64,000 bases of DNA from Gulosibacter sp. 10 (GTDB lineage: Bacteria > Actinomycetota > Actinomycetes > Actinomycetales > Microbacteriaceae): the NCBI RefSeq assembly GCF_900163695.1, contig NZ_FUIC01000053.1, positions 1 to 64,000 of the forward strand, read 5' to 3'. The number at the start of each line of letters is the position of its first letter. Within the stretch, counting starts at the first letter, position 1. The position numbers and the translations under genes were made by a program. Of this stretch, positions 1-8,682 are shown in pieces. Under the pieces are notes generated by a model. The model made no database searches. It had not been told where the DNA came from and saw nothing but the letters and a program-made list of their open reading frames with translations.

Positions 1-47
1 GAGGAGGGGGATGGGTCAGATGAGGCGGTGCAGGAGCGCTCGGCCGG

Positions 48-1445
48 CTAGGGGCGGGCGCCGGCGCGCGAGCGCCGCACGCTTCCGAGCGTGGCCCGGA
101 GCGGCGTCGCCAGGCTCAGGCCCAGGGAGGCGCCGGAGGCGAGCGCGATGCCGGTCACGGCGGCCGAGGCGAGCGCGCCGGCCCCCGTGAGGAGCGCCCC
201 GCCCTCGTCGAACTGCACCAGGCCGAGCAGGCCGCGGAACACCGCCATGCCCGGCACCAGCGGCAGGATCGCCGCCGTGGTCACCGCCATCGAGGGGACG
301 TGGAAGCGATGCGCGATCAGCGTGCCGATGAAGCTCGCGCCGAGGGCCGCCACCCCGGCCGCCACCGCGACGTGGAGGTCGAACAGCCGGATGGCGTTGT
401 ACCCGAGCATGGACACGCTGCTGAGCAGGCCGCTGACGATGATGACCCGCGCTCCCGCGCCGTTGGTGACCGCGACGGCGACGGCCACGATCATGGCGCC
501 GATCAGCTGCTCCGGCAGCGGCCCGAAGGACGGCGCATCCGCGGGCACCCCGACGCTGAAGCCGAAGGCCCGGCCGACCTCGAGGCCGGCGAGGATGCCG
601 AGCACGACGCCGAGGGTCTGCAGGGTGAGGTCGAGGATGCGGCCCGTCGCGGTCAGCGCGAAGCCGTCGATCGCGTCCTGCACCGAGCCCACCACGGACA
701 GCCCCGCGAGCATGAGCATGATGCCCGAGGCCACGATGATGGTGGGGTTGATGCCCTGGAAGGCGCCGACCCCGGCCTGGGAGAGCGCGGAGACGGCGAC
801 GGCCACCGCGGTCACCGCGAAGCCGCCGGCCATCTGGCTGAAGAACATCGGCACGCGCGTCTTCGCGAGCCCCGCCTGCACGAGCGATGCGGCGAGCGCG
901 GCGACGAAGGTGAGCCCCACGATCATGGCGGAGGCGCCGAACATCACGGCCACGCCCGAGGCCAGCAGCGCCCGCGCGAGGAGGACGACGCTCGAGCGGT
1001 ACAGGAACGGCGTGCGGCGGATGAGCCGGGCCTGCAGCCTCGCCTCCGCGAGCTCGAGCCCCGTCTCGATGCTCACGACGAGCGCCTGGAGCTGCTGCAG
1101 CTTCGCGTAGTCGGGCACCGACACGCGGACGACCCGCATCAGCGTCAGCGGCTTCTCCTCCTCGCCGAAGAGATACGAGACGGTCAGCGAGTTGTACGTG
1201 AGGCTCACGTGCACGTCGTGCAGGCCGTAGGCGTCCGTGACGCGGGAGACCGCGAGGGACGCCTCGTGCGCCGACGCGCCGACGGTGGTGAGCGAGACGC
1301 CGATGCGCATGGCCAGGTCGAGGATGCTGCGCACGGTGCGCTCGCCGACGGCCGCCATGGGCTTCGTCATCGACAGCGCCCCGCCCTGCCCCTGCAGCAG
1401 CCTGCTCACCGGGCGGAACAGCCGCCGAAAACCATCTCGTGCCAC
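48..1445 (-). CDS. thrE: Threonine/serine exporter family protein
   Basis: Membrane secondary exporter of threonine and serine (ThrE family). The 465-residue product has the family's layout: a soluble N-terminal part of about 170 residues with the signature AMRIGVSLTTVGASAHE near residue 45, then about ten hydrophobic segments. The GTG at 1445 is chosen because a purine-rich GGGGGAG lies about 9 bases upstream; an ATG at 1370 (MTKPMAAV) would lose 25 residues. Length is close to the Corynebacterium exporter (about 490). It follows rarA on the same strand after a 95-bp gap. The family is clear; the exact substrate is inferred. Confidence 0.88.
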   Translation of the reverse strand: MARDGFRRLFRPVSRLLQGQGGALSMTKPMAAVGERTVRSILDLAMRIGVSLTTVGASAHEASLAVSRVTDAYGLHDVHVSLTYNSLTVSYLFGEEEKPLTLMRVVRVSVPDYAKLQQLQALVVSIETGLELAEARLQARLIRRTPFLYRSSVVLLARALLASGVAVMFGASAMIVGLTFVAALAASLVQAGLAKTRVPMFFSQMAGGFAVTAVAVAVSALSQAGVGAFQGINPTIIVASGIMLMLAGLSVVGSVQDAIDGFALTATGRILDLTLQTLGVVLGILAGLEVGRAFGFSVGVPADAPSFGPLPEQLIGAMIVAVAVAVTNGAGARVIIVSGLLSSVSMLGYNAIRLFDLHVAVAAGVAALGASFIGTLIAHRFHVPSMAVTTAAILPLVPGMAVFRGLLGLVQFDEGGALLTGAGALASAAVTGIALASGASLGLSLATPLRATLGSVRRSRAGARP

Positions 1446-1540
1446 GGGACCATTCTCCCCCTTCCCGCCCGCATGCGCGCTCGGAGACCGGCGGTCCGAG
1501 GGATGGGTTTCGGGGCGGCGCCCGCCTGCACCCCTCCGCG

Positions 1541-2872
1541 CTATGGCGCCCCGCCCGAGTCCGCCCCGCCCGCCTCGGACCGCCGGCGTGCGCGGAGCCG
1601 CTCCCACTCCTCGAGGTGCTCGCGGATGATCCGCTCGTAGCCGTTGCCGGTGGGGCGGTAGAAGCGCTCGCGCTCCATGCCCTCGGGGAAGTAGTCCGCG
1701 CCCGAGAACCCCTCCGCGGTGTCGGGATCGTACTGGTAGCCCTCGCCGTAGCCGAGCTCCTGCATGAGCTTCGTCGGAGCGTTGAGGATGTGCGGCGGCG
1801 GCATGAGCGAGCCCGTCCGCCTGGCCGCCTTCCGCGCCGCGCCGAAGCCCCGGTAGACGGCGATCGACTTCGGCGCGGTGGCGAGGTACACGACGGCCTG
1901 CGCGATCGCGAGCTCGCCCTCGGGAGAGCCGAGCCGCTCGTACACGTCCCACGCCGCCAGCGCCTGCTGGACCGCCTGCGGATCCGCGATCGCGACGTCC
2001 TCGTTGGCGAAGCGCACCAGCCGGCGGGCGATGTAGAGCGGGTCCTCGCCGCCGTCGAGCATCCGCGCGAGCCAGTACAGCGCCGCGTCGGGGTCCGAGC
2101 CGCGCATGGACTTGTGCAGCGCCGAGATGAGGTTGTAGTGCCCCTCCTGGGACTTGTCGTACACGGGCGCGCGCCGCTGCACGAGCCGCACGAGCCCGGT
2201 CGCGTCGAGGGGCTCCGCGACGGTCTGGAGCTGCTCGATGAGGTTGAGCAGGTAGCGGCCGTCGCCGTCGGCCATCGCGAGCAGCGCCCGCCGCGCCTCC
2301 GCGTCCAGCGGCAGGGGCGCGCCGATGACCTCCTCCGCCCGCTCCGCCAGCGTGGCCAGCGCCGCCCCGTCGAGCCGTTCGAGGACGAACACCCGGCATC
2401 GCGACAGCAGCGCCGCGTTCAGCTCGAAGCTCGGGTTCTCGGTGGTCGCGCCGACGAGCACGACGGTGCCGTCCTCCACGTACGGCAGGAAGGAGTCCTG
2501 CTGGGCGCGGTTGAAGCGGTGGATCTCGTCGACGAACAGGAGCGTGCCCTGCCCGACCTCCCGCCGCTTCCGCGCGGCCTGGAACACCTTGCGCAGGTCC
2601 GCCACGCCCGAGAACGTCGCCGAGAGCGGCTCGAACACCAGCCCCGTGCCCTCGGCCAGCAGCCGCGCGATCGTGGTCTTGCCGCATCCCGGCGGGCCCC
2701 ACAGCACCATCGAGACGAGCCGGTGCTCGGCGACCATCCGGCCGATGGGCGCATCGGGGCCGAGCAGGTGCTCCTGCCCCACCACGTCCGCGAGCGCCCG
2801 GGGCCGCAATCGGTCGGCGAGCGGCCGGCCCGCGTCGTCGGGTTCGAACAGCGAGGGATGCCCTTGACTCAC
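1541..2872 (-). CDS. rarA: Replication-associated recombination protein A (RarA/MgsA)
   Basis: AAA+ ATPase related to clamp-loader subunits that acts at stalled replication forks. The 443-residue protein shows Walker A GPPGCGKT (59-66), Walker B LLFVDEIHRF (111-120), the ATTENPSFELNAALLSRC sensor region, and the MgsA-type C-terminal domain with YDPDTAEGFSGADYFPEG. Length is normal for the family. Translation starts at GTG 2872, preceded by GGAGG with 7 bases spacing. It is divergent from the MFS gene at 3029; the 156-bp gap between them must hold both promoters, but I see only a TAGTCT -10-like hexamer at 2970 facing the MFS gene and no convincing -35. Assignment is secure. Confidence 0.96.
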   Translation of the reverse strand: MSQGHPSLFEPDDAGRPLADRLRPRALADVVGQEHLLGPDAPIGRMVAEHRLVSMVLWGPPGCGKTTIARLLAEGTGLVFEPLSATFSGVADLRKVFQAARKRREVGQGTLLFVDEIHRFNRAQQDSFLPYVEDGTVVLVGATTENPSFELNAALLSRCRVFVLERLDGAALATLAERAEEVIGAPLPLDAEARRALLAMADGDGRYLLNLIEQLQTVAEPLDATGLVRLVQRRAPVYDKSQEGHYNLISALHKSMRGSDPDAALYWLARMLDGGEDPLYIARRLVRFANEDVAIADPQAVQQALAAWDVYERLGSPEGELAIAQAVVYLATAPKSIAVYRGFGAARKAARRTGSLMPPPHILNAPTKLMQELGYGEGYQYDPDTAEGFSGADYFPEGMERERFYRPTGNGYERIIREHLEEWERLRARRRSEAGGADSGGAP

Positions 2873-3028
2873 GTGGCCGCCTCCTTTCCTCGCCCGGTAC
2901 GCGGCACCCTATGCGGCCGGCTCGGGAAATCGATGGGCCGCGCGGCTCGAATACTCGCCGGAAAGGGTTTAGTCTGATCGACCGCGCAACGGAGCGACGT
3001 CACCGCACCCACTACGAAAGGCCCACGC

Positions 3029-4279
3029 ATGACCGCTCTCGCCCCCGCCCGCCGGGTCGTCGCGCTCTTCGCCATCGCGCTCGGCGGATTCGCCATCGGC
3101 GTCACCGAGTTCGCCTCCATGGGGCTCCTGCCGGACATCGCGCGCGACCTGATGCCCGGGTTCGAGGCCTCCCCGGCCGCCGGCATCGCCCGCGCGGGGC
3201 TGCTCATCACGACGTACGCGCTCGGCGTCGTCGTCGGGGCGCCGGTGTTCGCCGCCTTCGGCGCCAGGGCCTCGCAGGCGCGCCTGACCTTCCTGCTGCT
3301 CGTGCTGTTCATCATCGGCTCGGCGGCCTCCGCGCTCGCGCCCACCTTCGGCTGGCTCTCCGCCTTCCGGTTCATCGCCGCGCTCCCCCACGGCGCCTAC
3401 TTCGCCGTGGTGTCGCTCCTCGCGGCGCGCATCATGGGCCCGGGCAGCCAGGGCAAGGGCATCGCGCTCGCCCTCTCGGGCCTCACCGTGGCGAACGTCG
3501 TGGGCGTCCCGCTCGCAACCTGGCTCGGCCAGAGCCTCGGCTGGCGCTGGGCGTACGTGATGGTCGCGGCCATCTTCGCGCTGGCCCTCGTCCTCGCGCT
3601 GGTCTCGCTGCCCCGCTACCCGGGCGACCCGGAGCGCTCGGCCGCCGCCGAGCTCAGCGCGTTCAAGAACGTCCGCACGTGGATCATGATCGCGGTCGGC
3701 TCGATCGGCTTCGGCGGGTTCTTCGCCGTCTACTCGTACATCGCCGAGGTGTCCACGCAGGTCACCGGGCTCTCGGCGGGCGTGGTGCCCTGGGTGCTCG
3801 CGGTCATGGGCGTGGGCATGACCATCGGCAACCTCATCGGCGGCTGGGCGAGCGATCGCGACCTGACGAAGACGATCGTCTTCGGCTTCGCCGCGCTCAT
3901 CGCCTCCCTCGTGCTCTACACGCTGCTCGCCCCGACCGTGATCGGCCTCTTCGTCACGGTGTTCCTCATCGGCGCGATGCAGTCGGTGCTCATCCCCTCC
4001 ATCCAGGCTCGCCTGATCCGCATCGCCGACAAGGCCGCCCTGCTCGGCGCGGCGGTGAACCACTCGGCGTTCAACATCGGCAACGGCCTCGGCGCGGCGC
4101 TCGGCGGCGCCGCGATCGCGGCCGGGTTCGGCTACCTCTCCCCCGGCTGGGTCGGCGTGGCGCTCGCCGTCGCGGGGCTCGGCCTCGCACTGCTCAGCCT
4201 GCTCGTCACCCGGCGCGACAAGCGCGACGAACGCAACACGGTCGGCATCCGCGTCGTCGACGACGAGCCGATGCCCTAG
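3029..4279 (+). CDS. MFS transporter, DHA1/AraJ-like
   Basis: Twelve-segment major facilitator permease of the drug/sugar proton antiporter type (416 residues). It opens with the family's GGFAIGVTEFASMGLLPDIA motif in helix 1, and has GAPVFAAFGA in the loop after helix 2, RFIAALPHGAYFAV in helix 4 and a WRWAYVM stretch after helix 5. The ATG at 3029 is preceded by GAAAGG. It ends 7 bp before the convergent gluconate permease gene with no room for a terminator. Substrate cannot be told from sequence; arabinose, purine ribonucleoside or drug efflux are all known for this family. Confidence 0.87.
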   Translation: MTALAPARRVVALFAIALGGFAIGVTEFASMGLLPDIARDLMPGFEASPAAGIARAGLLITTYALGVVVGAPVFAAFGARASQARLTFLLLVLFIIGSAASALAPTFGWLSAFRFIAALPHGAYFAVVSLLAARIMGPGSQGKGIALALSGLTVANVVGVPLATWLGQSLGWRWAYVMVAAIFALALVLALVSLPRYPGDPERSAAAELSAFKNVRTWIMIAVGSIGFGGFFAVYSYIAEVSTQVTGLSAGVVPWVLAVMGVGMTIGNLIGGWASDRDLTKTIVFGFAALIASLVLYTLLAPTVIGLFVTVFLIGAMQSVLIPSIQARLIRIADKAALLGAAVNHSAFNIGNGLGAALGGAAIAAGFGYLSPGWVGVALAVAGLGLALLSLLVTRRDKRDERNTVGIRVVDDEPMP

Positions 4280-4286
4280 CGGCCCG

Positions 4287-5672
4287 CTACATCGAGGCGA
4301 ACAGGAACACGACGAGCACCACGAGGAATCCCGCGACCGACTGGATCGCCTGCTGGATCGTCCACGTGCGGAGCGTGGTCGGCACGTCCATGCCGACGAG
4401 GCGTCCGACCAGCCAGAAGCCCGAGTCGTTGACGTGCGAGCCGAACACGGATCCGGCCGCCGCCGCCAGCGTGACGGTCGCCACCTGGAGGTCGGTCATG
4501 CCCGCCGCGAGCACCGCCGGGGCCATGAGCCCCGCGGTGGTGACCAGTGCGACCGTCGCCGAGCCCTGGGCCAGCCGCAGGATGACCGACATGAGGTACA
4601 CCGCGAAGATCAGCGGGATGCCCATGCCGGTGAGCGTGTCGCCGACGGCATCGCCGATGCCCGAGGTCTCGAGGATGCCGCCGAACATGCCGCCCGCTCC
4701 GGTGATGAGCACCACCGAGCAGATCGGCCCGAGCGCGGAGTCGACGAGCTTCTCGAGCACGCTGCCCTTCTCGCCGCGACGGTAGCCGAGCAGCACGAGC
4801 GCGACCAGCACGGTGATGAGCAGCGCGATGCCCGAGGTGCCGAGGAACTGGCCGATCTGCACCAGCAGCATCTCCTCGCTGAGCGCCCCCGCCGCCGCGA
4901 GCGTCGTAAGGCCCGTGTTCAGGAAGATGAGGAACATCGGCAGCAGCAGGAGGAAGATGACGGTGCCCACCGAGGGCGGGTTCTTCGGCAGCTCCTCGTC
5001 GGCCGAGCCGAACAGCTTCGGGATCTCGACGAAGAAGTTGCGGCCGACGTACTTGCCCCACAGGTATCCGGTCAGGTACCAGACCGGGAAGGCCAGCACG
5101 ATGCCGACCAGCAGCACGAGGCCGAGGTTCGCGTCGAAGTAATCCGCCGCCGAGACGGGACCCGGGTGCGGCGGCACGAACACGTGCATGACCGAGAACG
5201 CGCCGGCCACGGGGAACACGAAGGCCAGCACCGATTTATCGGACACCCTGCGCGCGACGGCGAACACGATCGGGAGCATCATCACCAGGCCCGCGTCGAA
5301 GAACATCGGGAACCCGAGCATGAGCGAGGCCACGCCGAGCGCGAAGGGCGCCCGCTTCGGGCCGACCAGCGATACCAGTTTGTCCGCGAGCGCCTTCGCA
5401 CCTCCGGAGCTCTCGATGAGCCGCCCGAGCATCGCGCCGAGGCCCACCAGCAGCGCGACGTTCCCGAGCGTCCCGCCGAAGCTGTCGGTGAGCGCCTCCG
5501 GGATGAGACCGATCGGGATGCCGGACGCCAGCGCGGTGAGCGCCGACACCAGGACCAGCACCAGGAAGGCGTGCATCCGCAGGCCGATGATCAGGATGAG
5601 GATGAGCGCGATGGCTCCCGCCGCGATGCCGAGCAGCGGCCCGGCCCCCAGCGTCTGCGTCCAGTCTTCCAC
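4287..5672 (-). CDS. gntP: Gluconate:H+ symporter, GntP family
   Basis: Proton-coupled permease that imports gluconate or a related sugar acid. The 461-residue, almost entirely hydrophobic protein has the family's characteristic GFPMFFDAGLVMMLPIVFAV stretch near residue 120, VFVPPHPGPVSAADYF, and a C-terminal VFGSHVNDSGFW. It starts at GTG 5672 with GGAGGA upstream. The gluconokinase gene is divergent across a 215-bp gap, which supports gluconate as substrate: GntP imports it and the kinase makes 6-phosphogluconate. No GntR-type repressor gene is adjacent. Confidence 0.93.
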   Translation of the reverse strand: MEDWTQTLGAGPLLGIAAGAIALILILIIGLRMHAFLVLVLVSALTALASGIPIGLIPEALTDSFGGTLGNVALLVGLGAMLGRLIESSGGAKALADKLVSLVGPKRAPFALGVASLMLGFPMFFDAGLVMMLPIVFAVARRVSDKSVLAFVFPVAGAFSVMHVFVPPHPGPVSAADYFDANLGLVLLVGIVLAFPVWYLTGYLWGKYVGRNFFVEIPKLFGSADEELPKNPPSVGTVIFLLLLPMFLIFLNTGLTTLAAAGALSEEMLLVQIGQFLGTSGIALLITVLVALVLLGYRRGEKGSVLEKLVDSALGPICSVVLITGAGGMFGGILETSGIGDAVGDTLTGMGIPLIFAVYLMSVILRLAQGSATVALVTTAGLMAPAVLAAGMTDLQVATVTLAAAAGSVFGSHVNDSGFWLVGRLVGMDVPTTLRTWTIQQAIQSVAGFLVVLVVFLFASM

Positions 5673-5806
5673 GATGTGGTCCTCCGTCGATCGGGGACGC
5701 GGTCAGCGTTGCCCCGCGTCGGCTGTGTAGGGTCACGGTGTCAGGGCGAAGACGTCCCTGCGTCGGGCGCTCGTCGTCGTCGACGTGATGTCCTTCGGCA
5801 CAACCC

Positions 5807-5812
5807 TACAAT
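5807..5812 (+). promoter_or_regulatory. Possible -10 box for gluconokinase
   Basis: TACAAT fits the actinobacterial TANNNT -10 consensus and would start RNA near 5819, giving a leader of about 70 bases. The -35 region at the expected distance is poor (GTGATG-like), which suggests an activator or a weak promoter. It lies in the 215-bp gap between the divergent gntP and kinase genes. Confidence 0.35.
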
Positions 5813-5887
5813 GAAGACGCAGGCCAACAACGCATCGCCGCGACGCCGCGGCCGCCGCCCGAATCCTCCGACGACGAAGGAGCCGCA

Positions 5888-7411
5888 ATGAGCACCCCCG
5901 ACGAATCGCCGCGCTCGCAGCACCAGCCGATCGCGAAGACGGTGCCGATCGCTCAGGCGGTGGAGCCCTTCGTGCTGGCCATCGACATCGGGTCCGGCTC
6001 GACCCGCGGCAGCCTGTACGACGGCTACGCCCGGCCGGTCAAGAAGCGGATCTTCAAGGCGGAGCACGTGTTCACCGAGCTCGCCGACGGCACCGCGGAG
6101 ATCGACGCCGACCGCGTGGTCGACGAGGTCGATCAGATCATCACGCAGCTGGTGGACGGCCTCGACCCGGGCACGATCGAGGCCGTCGTCATGGACACCT
6201 TCGCCTCGTCGTTGGTCTGCGTGGACACGAACGGCCGGGCGCTCACGCCGTGCATCACCTATGCGGACGGCCGCTCGGCCAAGCACCTCGCCGTGCTGCG
6301 CAAGCGCCTGGACGAGACCGAGGTGCACCAGCGCATCGGCGCGCGCCTCCACACGAGCTACCACCCGCCGCGCATGCTCTGGCTGCGCGAGGAGTTCCCC
6401 GGCATCTGGGCCCGGACGGAGAAGTTCGTCTCGCTCGGCGAGTACATCTACGCCAGGCTCGCCGGCGTCGAGGGCGCCGCGACCTCGACGATGGCGTGGG
6501 CCGGCATCCTCAACCGGCATACGCTCGACCTGGACGAGGAGCTGCTCGAGGAGATGGCGCTCACGCGCGACCGGTTCGCGGGCATCGTCGACCCCGAGGA
6601 TCCCATCACCGATGTCTCGCCCGAGGTCGCGAGGCGCTGGCCGGCGCTCGCCGGGGCGGCCTGGTTCCCCGCCATCCCGGACGGGCTCGCGTCGAACCTC
6701 GGCGTGGGCGCCGACACCCCGAACGTGGCCGCGATGTCGGCCGCGACCTCGGGCGCCATGCGCGTGATCGTGCCGGGCACCCCGAAGATCCTGCCCTCCG
6801 GGCTGTGGGCCTATTCGGTCTCGAAGGACGCGTCGATCGTCGGCGGCGCCCTCAACGACGTCGGCCGCGTCATGCTGTGGCTCGAGCGGACGTTCGCGCC
6901 CGCGACCGCGGAGGAGATCGACCGGACGCTGCGCGCGAAGCCGAAGGACGGCACGCCGCTCGTGCTGCCCTTCTTCACCGGCGAACGCGCCACCGGCTGG
7001 GCCGGCGATGCCCGTGCGGTGTTCACGAACGTCTCCTCCGCCTCCACGAACCTCGACTTCTGGCGCGGCGCGGGCGAGGGCATCGCCGTCTCGTACGCGC
7101 GCGTCTTCGAGCAGCTGCAGCTCGTGAATCCGCAGATGCGCCGGGTGGTCGCATCCGGCGGCGTCACGCAGCGCTACGGGGGCGTCATGGACATCGTCGC
7201 GCAGGCGCTCGGATTCCCGGTGCAGGTGGTCGACGTCAAGCGCGTCACGATGCGCGGAGCCGCCGTGCTGGCCCTGCGGTCGATCAATCCCGATCAGCAG
7301 ATCGCGCGCATCCCGGAGACCGGGCTCACGTTCCCGGAGCCGGCCCAGCACTCGTACTACAACGCGCTGCGCCGCCGGTTCGAGGACGTCTACAACGAGG
7401 TCATCGCCTGA
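5888..7411 (+). CDS. gntK: FGGY-family carbohydrate kinase, probable gluconokinase
   Basis: ATP-dependent sugar kinase of the FGGY fold (507 residues, normal length). The N-terminal phosphate loop is AIDIGSGSTRGSLYDG from residue 31; the C-terminal FGGY_C domain shows GGALNDVGRVMLWLER, LPFFTGERATGW and the ATP-site VVASGGVTQRYGG. These match actinobacterial gluconokinases of the FGGY type rather than the small P-loop GntK. About 25 polar residues precede the first beta strand. ATG 5888 has GAAGGAG upstream. Divergent pairing with gntP is the main support for gluconate as the substrate. The next gene's promoter starts directly after its stop. Confidence 0.87.
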   Translation: MSTPDESPRSQHQPIAKTVPIAQAVEPFVLAIDIGSGSTRGSLYDGYARPVKKRIFKAEHVFTELADGTAEIDADRVVDEVDQIITQLVDGLDPGTIEAVVMDTFASSLVCVDTNGRALTPCITYADGRSAKHLAVLRKRLDETEVHQRIGARLHTSYHPPRMLWLREEFPGIWARTEKFVSLGEYIYARLAGVEGAATSTMAWAGILNRHTLDLDEELLEEMALTRDRFAGIVDPEDPITDVSPEVARRWPALAGAAWFPAIPDGLASNLGVGADTPNVAAMSAATSGAMRVIVPGTPKILPSGLWAYSVSKDASIVGGALNDVGRVMLWLERTFAPATAEEIDRTLRAKPKDGTPLVLPFFTGERATGWAGDARAVFTNVSSASTNLDFWRGAGEGIAVSYARVFEQLQLVNPQMRRVVASGGVTQRYGGVMDIVAQALGFPVQVVDVKRVTMRGAAVLALRSINPDQQIARIPETGLTFPEPAQHSYYNALRRRFEDVYNEVIA

Positions 7412-7419
7412 CCTCGTCG

Positions 7420-7466
7420 AGCAACCGAGGTTGACAGACCGCCGTTTAGCAACGTAGGTTGACACC
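7420..7466 (+). promoter_or_regulatory. Leaderless promoter overlapped by twin palindromes
   Basis: TTGACA at 7431-7436 and TAGGTT at 7455-7460 are separated by 18 bases; RNA would start 7 bases after the -10, which is exactly the A of the ATG at 7467, so the transcript is predicted to have no leader. The 17-base block AGCAACNNAGGTTGACA occurs twice (7420-7436 and 7448-7464). Each copy holds a palindrome, CAACCGAGGTTG (7422-7433) and CAACGTAGGTTG (7450-7461), centred 28 bp apart, one on the -35 and one on the -10. This is a classic layout for repression, probably by the HTH protein encoded immediately downstream. Confidence 0.75.
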
Positions 7467-7712
7467 ATGGAGTCGACCGAAGTGGCGGCAGTCGCCGCCG
7501 ATACGAGCGATCCGCGCGCGGGCCTGCGCGCGGTCGCGGTGCTGCGCGCACTCGCGGACACCCTCGAGCTGCGCCAGGTCGAGGCCGCGCTGCGCTCGGG
7601 CATGACCTGGCAGGACGTCGCCGACGCGCTCGGCATCACGCGCCAGGCCGCCCACAAGAAGCACGCCAAGCGCATCGACCCCGCCATCCCCGTGCCCAGG
7701 AGGAAAGCATGA
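7467..7712 (+). CDS. Small helix-turn-helix protein, probable autorepressor
   Basis: An 81-residue DNA-binding protein. A single helix-turn-helix lies at about residues 48-70 (TWQDVADALGITRQAAHKK), and the rest is a short alpha-helical N-terminal region. No ligand domain is present, so any signal must come through a partner. Its stop overlaps the start of the Clp_N-SRPBCC gene by four bases (ATGA), so the two are translationally coupled and probably made in equal amounts. The promoter carries two palindromes, and I infer that this protein binds them. No Shine-Dalgarno sequence precedes the ATG, in line with a leaderless mRNA. Confidence 0.85.
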   Translation: MESTEVAAVAADTSDPRAGLRAVAVLRALADTLELRQVEAALRSGMTWQDVADALGITRQAAHKKHAKRIDPAIPVPRRKA

Positions 7713-8677
7713 GCAAGATGACCCGCATCGTCAGCACGAGCCACACGCTCTCGGTAACCGCGCTCGAGGAGGCCTCGCGGCAGGGCCTCCGGGACGCCGA
7801 CATCGAGCACCTCTTCCTCGCGCTCCTGCTCTCCGAGCAATCCGCGGGCCACGCGCTGCGGAGCCTCGGCATCACGCTCGACGCGGCCCGAGCCGCCATC
7901 CGCGAGCAGCGCTCGGCCCAGCTCGGACAGCTCGGGATCGATGCATCGCTGCCGGACGCGCAGCGCATCGTCTCGCCGCACGAGACGAGCGGCTACGAGT
8001 GGAAGCAGCGCGCCGCCGACCTGATCGGCCGCGCCGCCGGCAAGCACGCCGACGGCAGCGCCTCATCGGTGCTGCGCGAACTGGTGGTCGAGCCGAGCGG
8101 AACGATCGGCGATCTGCTCTCCCACCTCGGCACCTCCCCGGAGGCCGTGCTCGGCGCCCTGGACCGGGCGGAGGCCGAAGCGCCGGATCCCTCCTCGCGC
8201 GAGAGGCGGAGCCGCATCCCCGTGCACGAGACGTTCGTGCCGGCCTCCCCGGAGGAGACCTGGGCGTTCCTCGCGGAGCCGCTGAACATCCCCTCCTGGG
8301 ATCCGAACGTCGACTCCGTCGAGCCGGCGAAGGACGGGACCTGGCTCGGTCACGCGCCGACCGAGCGGCCCGATGGCAAGCCGCTGCGCGTGAAGCCGCA
8401 CTTCCGCAGGAAGCGGTTCGAACGGGTCGTGGCCCGCGAGCCCGAGCACCTCGCCTGGCGGACCGCGTACCCGGATGCGCCCCGGAGCCGGCCGGTCATC
8501 ACGAACTTCATGCTCTCGCCCGCGACGGGCGGCACCCGCGTGACGATCGGCATGGCCTGGCTGCGACGGCCGGGCTGGCGCCGGCTCGTCGGCCTGCCCC
8601 TCCGGCCGTTCCAACGCTATCTCGTCTGGATGACGCTCGTGCAGATCGGCAGCTCGGCGAGCCGGCGGTTCCGGTAG
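7709..8677 (+). CDS. Clp_N domain fused to SRPBCC domain, no ATPase
   Basis: A 322-residue protein with two parts. Residues about 8-150 form a double Clp_N repeat, the substrate and adaptor binding domain of ClpA/ClpC (EEASRQGLRDADIEHLFLAL and, in repeat two, SSVLRELVVEPSGTIGDLL). Residues about 168-315 look like an SRPBCC/START-type ligand pocket (VHETFVPASPEETWAFLAEP, then FMLSPATGGTRVTIGMAWL). There is no Walker motif, so it cannot unfold proteins. Stand-alone Clp_N proteins such as mycobacterial ClpC2 are known to bind Clp-targeting antibiotics and to act with a repressor. The ATGA overlap with the HTH gene suggests the two proteins form a sensor-repressor pair. The ligand is unknown. It ends 5 bp from the convergent TetR gene. 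Confidence 0.85.
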   Translation: MSKMTRIVSTSHTLSVTALEEASRQGLRDADIEHLFLALLLSEQSAGHALRSLGITLDAARAAIREQRSAQLGQLGIDASLPDAQRIVSPHETSGYEWKQRAADLIGRAAGKHADGSASSVLRELVVEPSGTIGDLLSHLGTSPEAVLGALDRAEAEAPDPSSRERRSRIPVHETFVPASPEETWAFLAEPLNIPSWDPNVDSVEPAKDGTWLGHAPTERPDGKPLRVKPHFRRKRFERVVAREPEHLAWRTAYPDAPRSRPVITNFMLSPATGGTRVTIGMAWLRRPGWRRLVGLPLRPFQRYLVWMTLVQIGSSASRRFR

Positions 8678-8682
8678 CCGGG

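Noticed and set aside
5741-8047. Minus-strand frame of 768 codons opposite gluconokinase
   Set aside because: Shadow of the kinase and HTH/Clp_N genes; no domain visible.
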